A DNA stretch of 8,721 bases from Nitrolancea sp040255925 (GCA_040255925.1 JBDZVX010000103.1:1-8721), one strand, 5' to 3'; shown: positions 1-5,884, counted from the first letter of the stretch. Program-made: numbers and translations. Notes: generated from the letters alone by a model not told the origin.

Positions 1-732
1 GGTGCGGCGACCTCCCGCGCGCTTGCCCGGACCGGAATAAACATTTGTGGCGTGCATCTCGACCGCCGGAATACGACACCGCTTGCCGAGGCGGTAGCGG
101 CCGACGTCGAGTCAGCGGGTGTCGAGGCGTTGTTCTTCAATGTGAATGCTGCTGACCCGGGAAAGCGCCAGGAAGTGGTCGGCGCGCTCAAGCAGCGTGG
201 CGCGATCGTTCACGTTCTGATGCATTCGCTTGCCTTCGGGGCGCCCCGGCGCTACATCGAGCATGATCCGGCTAATGAGGTGACCCAAAAGCAGATGGAT
301 ATGACCCTGGATATCATGGCGAATTCGCTGGTCTACTGGACTCAGGATCTGTTCCATGCCGGACTATTTGGCGCCGATGCACGAATCTTCGCGATGACCA
401 GCGAACGCTCGTCCCGCGTATGGGCGGGCCATGGAGCGATCGCGGCGGCCAAGTCCGCACTGGAATCTCATATCCGGCAGCTGGCGGTCGAGCTGGCTCC
501 GAGCCGGATCAGCGTCAACGCGATTCAGGCGGGGGTGACGAATACGCCGGCGCAGAACCAGATTCCAGGCGCGAACGAGATGCTGGAAGCCGCATTGGCC
601 CGGAATCCGGGCGGCCGGATCACCACCACCGAAGACGTGGCGCGGGCGGTCTGCGTCCTCAGCCAGCCGGGAATTGCCTGGCTCACCGGTAACGTCATCC
701 GGGTCGATGGCGGCGAGGCGCTGGTTCCTTAG
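1..732 (+). CDS. FabI-like enoyl-ACP reductase / SDR family oxidoreductase, 5' partial
   Basis: The reading frame is open from base 1 to the TAG at 730-732, so the start lies left of the window and 243 codons are visible. The first residues (GAATSRALARTGINI) fit the end of the nucleotide-binding glycine region of a Rossmann fold. MHSLAFG (about 219-239) resembles the VHSIAFA motif of FabI enoyl-ACP reductases. LAPSRISVNAIQAG and a C-terminal WLTGNVIRVDGG are typical of FabI and SDR enzymes, which reduce enoyl or keto groups with NAD(P)H in the cytosol. Aligned on AAAKSALE, the lysine at 451-453 is kept, but the FabI Tyr (Y-x6-K) is a His at 430-432 and the classical SDR Tyr (Y-x3-K) is Ile. 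It may therefore be a divergent or altered-activity member and not the housekeeping FabI. A GTG at 52 could be mistaken for the start, but coding similarity continues upstream of it. The SRP RNA follows on the same strand. Confidence 0.85.
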   Translation, partial: GAATSRALARTGINICGVHLDRRNTTPLAEAVAADVESAGVEALFFNVNAADPGKRQEVVGALKQRGAIVHVLMHSLAFGAPRRYIEHDPANEVTQKQMDMTLDIMANSLVYWTQDLFHAGLFGADARIFAMTSERSSRVWAGHGAIAAAKSALESHIRQLAVELAPSRISVNAIQAGVTNTPAQNQIPGANEMLEAALARNPGGRITTTEDVARAVCVLSQPGIAWLTGNVIRVDGGEALVP

Positions 733-748
733 GCGGGTTCACCCACGG

Positions 749-778
749 TTGTCAGCCGGACCGGAAATAGGGTATCCT
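749..778 (+). promoter_or_regulatory. Promoter for the SRP RNA
   Basis: TTGTCA (749-754, 5/6 to the -35 consensus) is followed after 18 bases by TATCCT (773-778, 4/6 to the -10 consensus). This predicts transcription start near 786, which is exactly where the 5' strand of SRP helix 1 begins. That agreement supports the call. It lies between the stop of the reductase gene and the RNA. Confidence 0.6.
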
Positions 779-785
779 TGAGTAT

Positions 786-1054
786 GGTCGTGCTAGGTGG
801 GGAACTAGCGGTGCCCTGTACCCGCAATCCGCTGTAGCGGGACTGAGTTCCCTCTCGAGGTACGGCTCTGTGGGACTGCCCCCGCCAAGTGGTGTGGATG
901 GTTCGGGTCCCGCGCGGCAAGGACCCGCGAACCCGGTCAGGTCCGGAAGGAAGCAGCCGTAAGTGGTCATCCTTGGGTGACGTGGGGTTGCCTGGCTGGA
1001 GCTAACTAGCGTGGCGTAAGCCGGAGAGGCGTTATCGACAGAGGGTGCACGGCC
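786..1054 (+). ncRNA. ffs: Large (Bacillus-type) signal recognition particle RNA with Alu domain
   Basis: This is the RNA core of the signal recognition particle, which binds Ffh and targets nascent membrane and secreted proteins. The helix 8 signature GTCAGGTCCGGAAGGAAGC is exact at 936-954, with the GGAA tetraloop closed by TCC/GGA. The Alu domain of the long form is also present: GTGCTAGGTGGGG at 790-802, a helix 3 stem GCTAG/CTAGC (792-796 with 805-809), GCGGTGCCCTGTACCCGC, and a helix 4 stem CCCGC/GCGGG (821-825 with 837-841). Helix 5 pairing includes GGAT 896-899 with ATCC 969-972. The ends pair as helix 1: 786-793 with 1047-1054, seven Watson-Crick pairs and one G-U. The 3' region TCGACAGAGGGTGCACGG matches my memory of the 3' end of Bacillus scRNA. 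Length is about 269 nt, close to the roughly 270 nt of Bacillus and far longer than the 114-nt E. coli 4.5S RNA. Exact ends are inferred from pairing and the promoter. Confidence 0.95.
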
Positions 1055-1055
1055 A

Positions 1056-1099
1056 TTTTTTGAATATGAAACGGGCCGCCGGAATAGGCGGCCCGTTTT
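1056..1099 (+). terminator. Terminator region after the SRP RNA (T-run plus 12-bp hairpin)
   Basis: A run of six T at 1056-1061 directly follows the helix 1 strand of the SRP RNA. It is followed by a perfect 12-bp inverted repeat, AAACGGGCCGCC (1069-1080) and GGCGGCCCGTTT (1087-1098), with a 6-nt loop and a short T tract ending at 1099. The membrane-protein gene converges from the right, with its stop at 1121, so the hairpin probably serves both strands. The T tract on the minus strand is poorer. Confidence 0.85.
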
Positions 1100-1120
1100 C
1101 TTATGCTTGGCGAACCCTGG

Positions 1121-1585
1121 CTACCGCTTTTTCTTCTTTGTCCGCCGCCGGCTATTTCCCGATCCGCCAGCGACCGCTGGCGCCAGGTAGCGGCGCTTGA
1201 TCCTTGCTGCTTCAATGGCACGGACCTTCTCCGGATAAATGTTTTTCATGTAGTACCAGAAATACCCTCCGATCCCCACCGCCACCAGGAACGTGAGGTA
1301 GAGCCAGATCCGCATGTGGAGGCCGAACGCGCTGAGATGGAGCGCGCGGAACACGAAGAAGAAGAGCCCGATGCCGAATACGATCATCGCGATGGAGGCC
1401 CCGCGCTGGACGAGGTCGTAGAGCAGCCGGTTCTCCCGGAACCGCTTCCCCACGCCGTAGTAGAGCCCGAGCGCGACCATGAAACCGGTCACGAAGATCA
1501 CCAAGAACATGATCGAGAATGGACCCCAGACCGGCGTTTGCTCCACCGGCGCGGTGAGGTAGCTCCAACTAAACGGGTTTTGCAT
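1121..1585 (-). CDS. Uncharacterised three-helix inner-membrane protein with basic C-terminal tail
   Basis: The protein has 154 residues. The start is the ATG at 1583-1585, preceded by GGAGGAGGGG (1591-1600), a strong ribosome binding site. The frame is open further upstream, but that stretch looks non-coding. Three hydrophobic segments are visible at about residues 20-44, 62-83 and 92-113. They are separated by a basic cytoplasmic-looking loop (GKRFRENR) and by a short loop with His83 and His90 (ALHLSAFGLHM). The tail from about 115 is positively charged and ends RRRTKKKKR, so the C-terminus is probably cytoplasmic. I do not recognise the family. Its place downstream of sdhB, and the two histidines at a helix boundary, raise the possibility of a divergent succinate dehydrogenase anchor. 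The canonical SdhC/SdhD motifs are absent, so I leave it unassigned. A cassette with its own terminator now separates it from sdhB. Confidence 0.8.
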   Translation of the reverse strand: MQNPFSWSYLTAPVEQTPVWGPFSIMFLVIFVTGFMVALGLYYGVGKRFRENRLLYDLVQRGASIAMIVFGIGLFFFVFRALHLSAFGLHMRIWLYLTFLVAVGIGGYFWYYMKNIYPEKVRAIEAARIKRRYLAPAVAGGSGNSRRRTKKKKR

Positions 1586-1667
1586 CGATTCCCCTCCTCC
1601 ACTCTGCCCCGGACATGTTCGTGGCGTACTCACGTTGATGCGTTGGGGGCGTGGCCCGTTTGCCAAA

Positions 1668-1701
1668 GGGAAAGACGATCTGGCCTATTTCTGGTTGTGG
1701 A
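1668..1701. repeat. 34-bp direct repeat, left copy: detached duplicate of the sdhB 3' end
   Basis: This copy matches 2699-2732 at 32 of 34 positions in the same orientation. The differences are T at 1679 against C at 2710, and T at 1696 against C at 2727. On the minus strand it reads as the end of sdhB (CAC AAC CAG AAA TAG, i.e. His-Asn-Gln-Lys-stop) plus about 20 trailing bases, but no sdhB body precedes it here. See the right copy at 2699. Confidence 0.9.
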
Positions 1702-1717
1702 TTCTCAGGCTACCAAA

Positions 1718-1737
1718 AACCGGCCAGTCGGCCGGCT
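1718..1737 (-). terminator. Rho-independent terminator closing the two-gene cassette
   Basis: CCGGCC (1720-1725) and GGCCGG (1730-1735) form a perfect 6-bp stem around a 4-nt loop. On the minus strand the stem is followed directly by TTTTT (from 1719 down to 1715). One G-T and one A-T pair can extend the stem. It lies 36 bases past the stop of the cassette's second gene and inside the repeat-bounded segment. Confidence 0.75.
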
Positions 1738-1773
1738 ATGGATTCCTATAGTTGTGGATATTGCCCATGGAGA

Positions 1774-2115
1774 TTAGGCACTCGCTCGCGCATGGCGGCT
1801 CGGGTACGTCTTCCGCGCCCAGCGCAGGACATCGCTGACTGTCACGTCAAAGAGACCGGCCTCGGGCACATCCACGTGGGGGAGGTCCAGCTTGTCGAGC
1901 TCGACTAGCCAGTCATCCGTAGCACGGGTGATATCTCGGGTTTCAACGCCAAGAAATTCGTGCTCGCCAGCCGCTAGCTTCTCGTCATCGTAGTTGAAGT
2001 CGATCGGCCACACTCGATCATCCGGAAAATCGAGGACGCCGGCTTTTGGCTTCCCTGGATACAATTCAAGGCCAAACACCCGGCCATCCTGGTAGATTCG
2101 TGCTGCTATGGCCAC
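1774..2115 (-). CDS. Small acidic protein of unknown function; candidate immunity protein or antitoxin
   Basis: The protein has 113 residues and starts at GTG (2113-2115), with TGGAGG at 2125-2130 nine bases upstream, a strong ribosome binding site. It overlaps the end of the upstream gene by 10 bp, so the two are translated from one message. There is no signal peptide and no membrane segment. It is acidic (by hand count 22 Asp/Glu against 14 Lys/Arg). The N-terminal half looks like beta strands (ARIYQDGRVFGLELYP, GVLDFPDDRVWPIDF). The C-terminal half ends with a probable helix (VTVSDVLRWARKTYP) after a Pro/Asp-rich LPHVDVPEAGLFDV. I do not recognise the family. The role as partner of the upstream putative toxin is inferred only from gene order, overlap, size and charge. 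Composition is more AT-rich than in the sdh genes. Confidence 0.75.
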   Translation of the reverse strand: MAIAARIYQDGRVFGLELYPGKPKAGVLDFPDDRVWPIDFNYDDEKLAAGEHEFLGVETRDITRATDDWLVELDKLDLPHVDVPEAGLFDVTVSDVLRWARKTYPSRHARASA

Positions 2116-2624
2116 AGTTGAAAGCCTCCATGGTTCCGCTTCCGCGGAGACAGGTGAAACAGTCGTAGAAATGCTCCGTCGGAAACTCGTTCAAAGCGTA
2201 CCACGGCATCGACATATCGTGTCGATCGGCTTTTAAGTAGTCCTCCGCTACGCAATTCTTCCGCGTCAGTGATGAAATAAATGCCGTCATCGCTCTGAAG
2301 ATCCTGGTGAACACTGCGCGGGTGATTCAAGATGATGTGAGCCGCGCCGATTGGATCAGACAACGTGGCGTGATTGGCCTGAATCCACTGCAACGCATGT
2401 TCCGGCATCCAAATATTCTCCTGATCCCAGCCAAGCCGATTTGCGATCTCTGGTGACGTAAATCCTACTCTGATATAGGCTTTCTGGTCTTCATCGACCA
2501 TCACGCGAGTTCCAATCGGAACCGCGGGTAGAGTTCCGAGATCACGCAGACGCGGAACGCGGCGTTGTTCACCACTCCCGCCAGACGGCCCGCTTCCCCC
2601 GCCTTCGCCACCCGCACTTCCCAT
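2106..2624 (-). CDS. Hypothetical protein with Gly-rich start and putative PBECR/RelE-like nuclease toxin domain
   Basis: The protein has 172 residues. ATG at 2622-2624 follows AAGGTGGGG, an acceptable ribosome binding site; a start at Met42 (2501) is also possible. Residues 2-18 are almost only Gly, Ser, Ala, Pro and Glu, like a linker. The remainder (about 41-163) has the layout I associate with barnase/EndoU/ColicinD/RelE-like (PBECR) toxin domains: HALQWIQANH (76-85), AAHIILNHPRSVHQD (94-108), IYFITD (115-120), YVDAVVRF (137-144) and a closing LRLFHLSP (153-160) rich in Arg and His. Candidate catalytic residues are His85, His101, Arg154 and His157. This is pattern reading and not a confirmed match. 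The frame upstream is closed by TGA at 2634-2636, 9 bases before the start; beyond it the same frame holds an 18-codon Arg-rich stretch from an ATG at 2690. The short linker-like start suggests it could be a detached C-terminal domain of a larger polymorphic toxin. GC over 2161-2340 is about 50% by hand count, clearly below the neighbours. Confidence 0.7.
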   Translation of the reverse strand: MGSAGGEGGGSGPSGGSGEQRRVPRLRDLGTLPAVPIGTRVMVDEDQKAYIRVGFTSPEIANRLGWDQENIWMPEHALQWIQANHATLSDPIGAAHIILNHPRSVHQDLQSDDGIYFITDAEELRSGGLLKSRSTRYVDAVVRFERVSDGAFLRLFHLSPRKRNHGGFQLWP

Positions 2625-2698
2625 ACCCCACCTTCACCTGCTCTCGGTCGCCTGCCGCGGCCGGCCCCGCTCCCTGCCGTTCGCCCCCATGCGCTGCC

Positions 2699-2732
2699 GG
2701 GAAAGACGACCTGGCCTATTTCTGGTCGTGGA
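2699..2732. repeat. 34-bp direct repeat, right copy: true 3' end of sdhB
   Basis: This copy spans the last four complete sdhB codons (His-Asp-Gln-Lys), its TAG stop (2716-2718) and 17 trailing bases. It is repeated in the same orientation at 1668-1701, with an offset of 1031 bp. The segment between the copies holds both cassette genes and their terminator. Confidence 0.9.
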
Positions 2733-3414
2733 GGATGGCTCGCTTGACCTGCTCGATCGCGTCCGTTACCTGGATTCCACGGGGACAGGCCTCGGTGCAG
2801 TTGAAGATGGTCCGGCAGCCCCAGGCGCCGGACTTCTGATTCAGGATTCGCAGGCGCTCGGCTGCTCCCTCATCCCGACTATCGAAAATGAATCGATGGG
2901 CGTTGACGATCGCCGCCGGCCCGATGAACTCGTGATTGGCCCAGTAAATCGGGCAGGCCGTGGTGCAGGCCGCGCAGAGGATGCACTTGGTCGTCTCATC
3001 GAACACCTCGCGCTCCTCGGGCGTCTGGAGCCGCTCTCCGGTTTCCGGGGGGTGGTCATTGATCAGGTACGGCAGGATCGCGCGATACCCGGTGAAAAAT
3101 GGTTCCATATCGACAACCAGATCCTTGATGACCTTGAGCCCGATCAATGGCTCGATCGTGATCCGGTCGCCGGCATCCTTGATCAGCGCCTTGCAGGCCA
3201 GCCCGTTGCGGCCGTTGATGCGCATCGCGTCGGAGCCGCAGACGCCGTGAGCGCAGCTCCGCCGGTAGGTGAGTGTCCCATCCTGGTACCACTTCACCTG
3301 ATTGAGCGCGTCGAGCACGCGATCGGTCGGCTCCACCGAAACGGTGTAGTGGGCGAAGTAGGGCTTGCGATCGACGTCGGGGTTGAACCGTTTGATCTTG
3401 AGCTGGACCTCCAT
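2716..3414 (-). CDS. sdhB: Succinate dehydrogenase iron-sulfur subunit
   Basis: The protein has 232 residues, usual for SdhB (E. coli 238). It carries electrons from the FAD of SdhA through three Fe-S clusters towards quinone, on the cytoplasmic face of the membrane (TCA cycle and complex II). The N-terminal ferredoxin domain has the [2Fe-2S] ligands Cys54, Cys59, Asp62 and Cys74 (SCAHGVCGSD, NGLAC). The C-terminal domain has CILCAACTTACP (Cys144, 147, 150, 154) and CRTIFNCTEACPRG (Cys200, 206, 210). By the E. coli pattern, Cys144/147/150/210 hold the [4Fe-4S] cluster and Cys154/200/206 the [3Fe-4S] cluster. The ATG at 3412-3414 shares one base with the sdhA TGA stop (TGATG), so the two are translationally coupled. 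Its last codons form part of a 34-bp direct repeat, and the 3' end is the likely entry site of the downstream cassette. Confidence 0.97.
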   Translation of the reverse strand: MEVQLKIKRFNPDVDRKPYFAHYTVSVEPTDRVLDALNQVKWYQDGTLTYRRSCAHGVCGSDAMRINGRNGLACKALIKDAGDRITIEPLIGLKVIKDLVVDMEPFFTGYRAILPYLINDHPPETGERLQTPEEREVFDETTKCILCAACTTACPIYWANHEFIGPAAIVNAHRFIFDSRDEGAAERLRILNQKSGAWGCRTIFNCTEACPRGIQVTDAIEQVKRAILHDQK

Positions 3415-5141
3415 CAGTATTTCCGTTCTTTCGGCTCGAACCGCGTCAGTACGACCGGCTTGTAGCGGAGCTGAATCCCGCCGGAGGCGCGGTACGCCAG
3501 GGTGTGCTTGAGCCAGCGCGCGTCATCCCGCTGGGGAAAATCCTCCCGGAAATGGCCGCCGCGGCTCTCTTCGCGGGCCAGCGCGCTCGCCGCGATCGCC
3601 TCGGCGATATCGAGCAGATACCCCAGTTCGATGGTTTCCGTGAGGTCGGTGTTGAACGTCTTCCCCCGGTCGTTCAGCCGGACACGGGAGTAGCGGTCCC
3701 GCAGAGCAGCCAGTGTCTCCCGTAGCCCGCGCAGCCCGTCATCGGTCCGGAAGACTCCGGCGTGCTGCATCATCGCCTGCTGGAGATCGTCCCGGATGCT
3801 GGCGGCGTTTTCGTTGCCGTGGCCCTCCAAGAGCGCCGACATCTCGGTTTGCGCCCGGACCTCGGGGTTCTCCGGCAGTGGGTGGTAGTCATGCTCCCGG
3901 CTGAATTCGAGCAGCTGCTTCCCGGCTCGCCGCCCGAACACGATCAGGTCGACCAACGAGTTCGTTCCCAGCCGGTTCGCTCCGTGGACGCTGACACACG
4001 CGCATTCGCCGGCGGCGTAGAGGCCCGGCAGCACCGTATTCTTCTCATCGATTGTGACCTGGCCGTGGACGTCGGTCGGGACGCCGCCCATGGCATAGTG
4101 CGCGGTGGGCTGGATCGGGATGAGGTCGGTTACCGGGTTGAGACCCATATAGGTCCGTACGAACTCGCTGATATCCGGCAGCTTCTTCTCGATCACCTCG
4201 GCTGGCAGGTGGGTGAGATCCAGGTGGACGTAATCCTTACCCTGAATGCCGTTCCCGAGCCGGACCTCTTCGTAGATCGCGCGGGAGACCATATCTCGTG
4301 GCGCCAGATCCAGCAGCGTTGGAGCGTAGTGCTCCATAAAGCGCTCGCCTTTGCCGTTTCTCAGGATGCCGCCCTCGCCCCGGCAGGCCTCGGAGAGAAG
4401 GATGCCCAGCTTATAGATCCCCGTCGGATGGAACTGAAAGAACTCCATATCCTCCAGCGGAAGGCCACGGCGGAAGGCGATCGCGCAGCCGTCGCCAGTG
4501 AGTGAGAGCGCGTTGCTCGTCACTTTGTAGACCCGGCCGTAGCCACCGGTGGCCAGCATCACCGCCTTGGCGTGGAAGGTGTGGAGTTCGCTGGTGAGGA
4601 TATCCATGCCGATAACGCCGGTGCAGACTCCGTCATCGGTGATCAGCAGGTCCAGCATCATCATCTCGTTGAAAAACTGGACCTTGTTCTTGATGCCCTG
4701 CTGGTAGAGCGTCTGGAGGATCATGTGGCCGGTCCGGTCGGCCGCGTAGCAGGAGCGCCGCACCGGTCCCTCGCCAAAGTGATGGGTATGACCGCCGAAG
4801 CGCCGTTGATCGATGCGCCCATCCGGTAACCGGCTGAATGGCAGGCCCATATGCTCCAGCTCGTAGACGGCGTCGATCGCCTCCCGCGCCAGGACCTCGG
4901 CGGCGTCCTGGTCGGTGAGGTAGTCGCCTCCCTTGACGGTATCGAACATGTGCCAGAGCCAGTGGTCTTCCTCGACATTCCCGAGCGCCGCGCCGATGCC
5001 GCCCTGGGCTGCTCCAGTGTGGGATCGTGAGGGGTAGAGCTTGCTAATAACGGCCACCTTGGCCTTACCGGCGAGTTGCGCGGCGGCCATGAGCCCGGCT
5101 CCGCCCGCGCCGACAATAACAACGTCGAACTGGTGATACAT
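3414..5141 (-). CDS. sdhA: Succinate dehydrogenase flavoprotein subunit
   Basis: The protein has 575 residues, the usual SdhA length, and oxidises succinate to fumarate. It begins MYHQFDVVIVGAGGAGL, with the FAD dinucleotide motif GAGGAG at 11-16. RSHTGAAQGG places the covalent-FAD histidine at His41 (E. coli His45). Active-site counterparts are His238 in FQFHPTG, Arg282 in LAPRDMVSRAI, His348 in QPTAHYAMGG and Arg390 in HGANRLGTNS. The start at 5141 is chosen because homology begins there and GGGGAG lies at 5149-5154, 7 bases upstream. The frame stays open for 38 more codons to 5255, but that stretch has no flavoprotein character. It is the first gene of an sdhA-sdhB operon; no anchor gene lies upstream, where the next gene is divergent. 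Confidence 0.97.
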   Translation of the reverse strand: MYHQFDVVIVGAGGAGLMAAAQLAGKAKVAVISKLYPSRSHTGAAQGGIGAALGNVEEDHWLWHMFDTVKGGDYLTDQDAAEVLAREAIDAVYELEHMGLPFSRLPDGRIDQRRFGGHTHHFGEGPVRRSCYAADRTGHMILQTLYQQGIKNKVQFFNEMMMLDLLITDDGVCTGVIGMDILTSELHTFHAKAVMLATGGYGRVYKVTSNALSLTGDGCAIAFRRGLPLEDMEFFQFHPTGIYKLGILLSEACRGEGGILRNGKGERFMEHYAPTLLDLAPRDMVSRAIYEEVRLGNGIQGKDYVHLDLTHLPAEVIEKKLPDISEFVRTYMGLNPVTDLIPIQPTAHYAMGGVPTDVHGQVTIDEKNTVLPGLYAAGECACVSVHGANRLGTNSLVDLIVFGRRAGKQLLEFSREHDYHPLPENPEVRAQTEMSALLEGHGNENAASIRDDLQQAMMQHAGVFRTDDGLRGLRETLAALRDRYSRVRLNDRGKTFNTDLTETIELGYLLDIAEAIAASALAREESRGGHFREDFPQRDDARWLKHTLAYRASGGIQLRYKPVVLTRFEPKERKY

Positions 5142-5190
5142 CAATGATCTCCCCGATGCCGCGACACCCGCGAGCGCGGCCTCTCGCTCA

Positions 5191-5196
5191 ATCATA
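5191..5196 (-). promoter_or_regulatory. Possible -10 element for sdhA
   Basis: On the minus strand TATGAT (5/6 to TATAAT) lies about 50 bases upstream of the sdhA start, which would give a leader of about 40 nt. At the right distance the -35 region is only GCGTCA (3/6), so the promoter is weakly supported. It lies in the 232-bp divergent spacer between sdhA and the DUF3618 gene. Confidence 0.3.
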
Positions 5197-5346
5197 CCTA
5201 AGGGGAATGGCCGTGACGCCGTGTCGAGAATCGCTGTTGAATGGCCTGGTGGCATCGTGGAATCGAGCGGGTACGCAATATGCTTGAACGGCCCTGACGT
5301 ACGGCACGGCGCTGATGAACTGGTTGTTGCCCGTTCACTATGAGAC

Positions 5347-5366
5347 GAGCGAAACGCTCAAGGAGG
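5347..5366 (+). promoter_or_regulatory. Small leader hairpin and strong ribosome binding site of the DUF3618 gene
   Basis: GAGCG (5347-5351) and CGCTC (5355-5359) form a perfect 5-bp stem with an AAA loop. It stands directly before AAGGAGG (5360-5366), which is 7 bases from the ATG at 5374. The ribosome binding site fixes the start. Whether the hairpin has any regulatory role is unknown. Confidence 0.55.
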
Positions 5367-5373
5367 ACACGCA

Positions 5374-5769
5374 ATGGCTGAGCGAGCAGGGACGATGCAG
5401 CCGGAAGAGCTCTCCGCTGCCCGTGGCGCGGGGATGAGTCCGGCGGCCGGTGACGCGCCGGAGAGCCCGGAGGCGCTCCGGCGAGCGATCGCGCAGACAC
5501 GGGTCAACATAGGCCGGACGGTCCAGGAGATCAAGGAACGGGTGAATCGCCAGCATCTGATGGAGCAGGCTGACCAGCTCAGGGATCAGGCGGTCGAGGC
5601 CGCTCGGGAGGCGACCGTAGGCCGGGCGGACGAGGTGGTGAGCAAAGCCGGGGAAACAATCAGAGGTGCCGCCTCGCGCGTCATCAAGACCGTTAGAGCT
5701 CATCCGATTCCGGCACTGCTGGCCGTTGCTCTCCTCGGCTTCGCCGCGTACCAAATCCGGTCCCGTTGA
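5374..5769 (+). CDS. DUF3618 domain-containing membrane-anchored protein
   Basis: The protein has 131 residues. Residues 31-58 (SPEALRRAIAQTR, IGRTVQEIKERVN) match the DUF3618 pattern of an acidic-basic helix with regularly spaced Arg and Glu. A second amphipathic helix follows (60-107, rich in Ala, Glu, Arg and Val), then one C-terminal transmembrane helix (about 111-128, PIPALLAVALLGFAAYQI) and a short basic tail. It is therefore probably a tail-anchored protein with its bulk in the cytoplasm. The first 30 residues are low-complexity and Pro/Ala-rich. DUF3618 proteins have no known biochemical role. They often stand beside YtxH-like and phage-holin-like small membrane proteins in stress-related clusters; no such partner is visible here. 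The ATG is set by AAGGAGG seven bases upstream. Confidence 0.85.
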   Translation: MAERAGTMQPEELSAARGAGMSPAAGDAPESPEALRRAIAQTRVNIGRTVQEIKERVNRQHLMEQADQLRDQAVEAAREATVGRADEVVSKAGETIRGAASRVIKTVRAHPIPALLAVALLGFAAYQIRSR

Positions 5770-5884
5770 GCGAGCGCCCGGCTCCAACCGGCGTGGCGGG
5801 TCCAGTCCGCTTACCCAGCGGATCAGTCCTGGTTGTAACCAATCACCACGTTGTCGTAACCCCACCCCCTCTGTACTGATACGC

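Noticed and set aside
759..771. Resemblance of GACCGGAAATAGG to the reverse complement of the 34-bp repeat core
   Set aside because: Only about ten bases agree and they lie in the SRP promoter spacer; likely chance.
1694..1759. Nine-base repeat GTTGTGGAT at 1694-1702 and 1751-1759
   Set aside because: Two copies of a 9-mer in a short spacer are too little to call a repeat or binding-site pair.
1103..1777. Plus-strand open frame of 224 codons
   Set aside because: It lies antisense to the membrane-protein gene and runs through the terminator and repeat. Its translation is rich in Glu, His, Pro and Arg, as expected from the opposite strand of GC-rich coding DNA, and it has no good ribosome binding site.
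2689..3465. Plus-strand open frame of 258 codons
   Set aside because: It is exactly antisense to sdhB, whose Fe-S motifs are unambiguous.
3762..4505. Plus-strand open frame of 247 codons
   Set aside because: It is antisense to the conserved core of sdhA and is a shadow of GC-rich codon use.
5142..5255. 38-codon in-frame N-terminal extension of sdhA
   Set aside because: SdhA homology begins at the Met at 5141, which has its own ribosome binding site; the extension resembles no flavoprotein N-terminus.
5338..5865. Minus-strand open frame of 175 codons
   Set aside because: It is antisense to the DUF3618 gene, which has a strong ribosome binding site and a recognisable domain.
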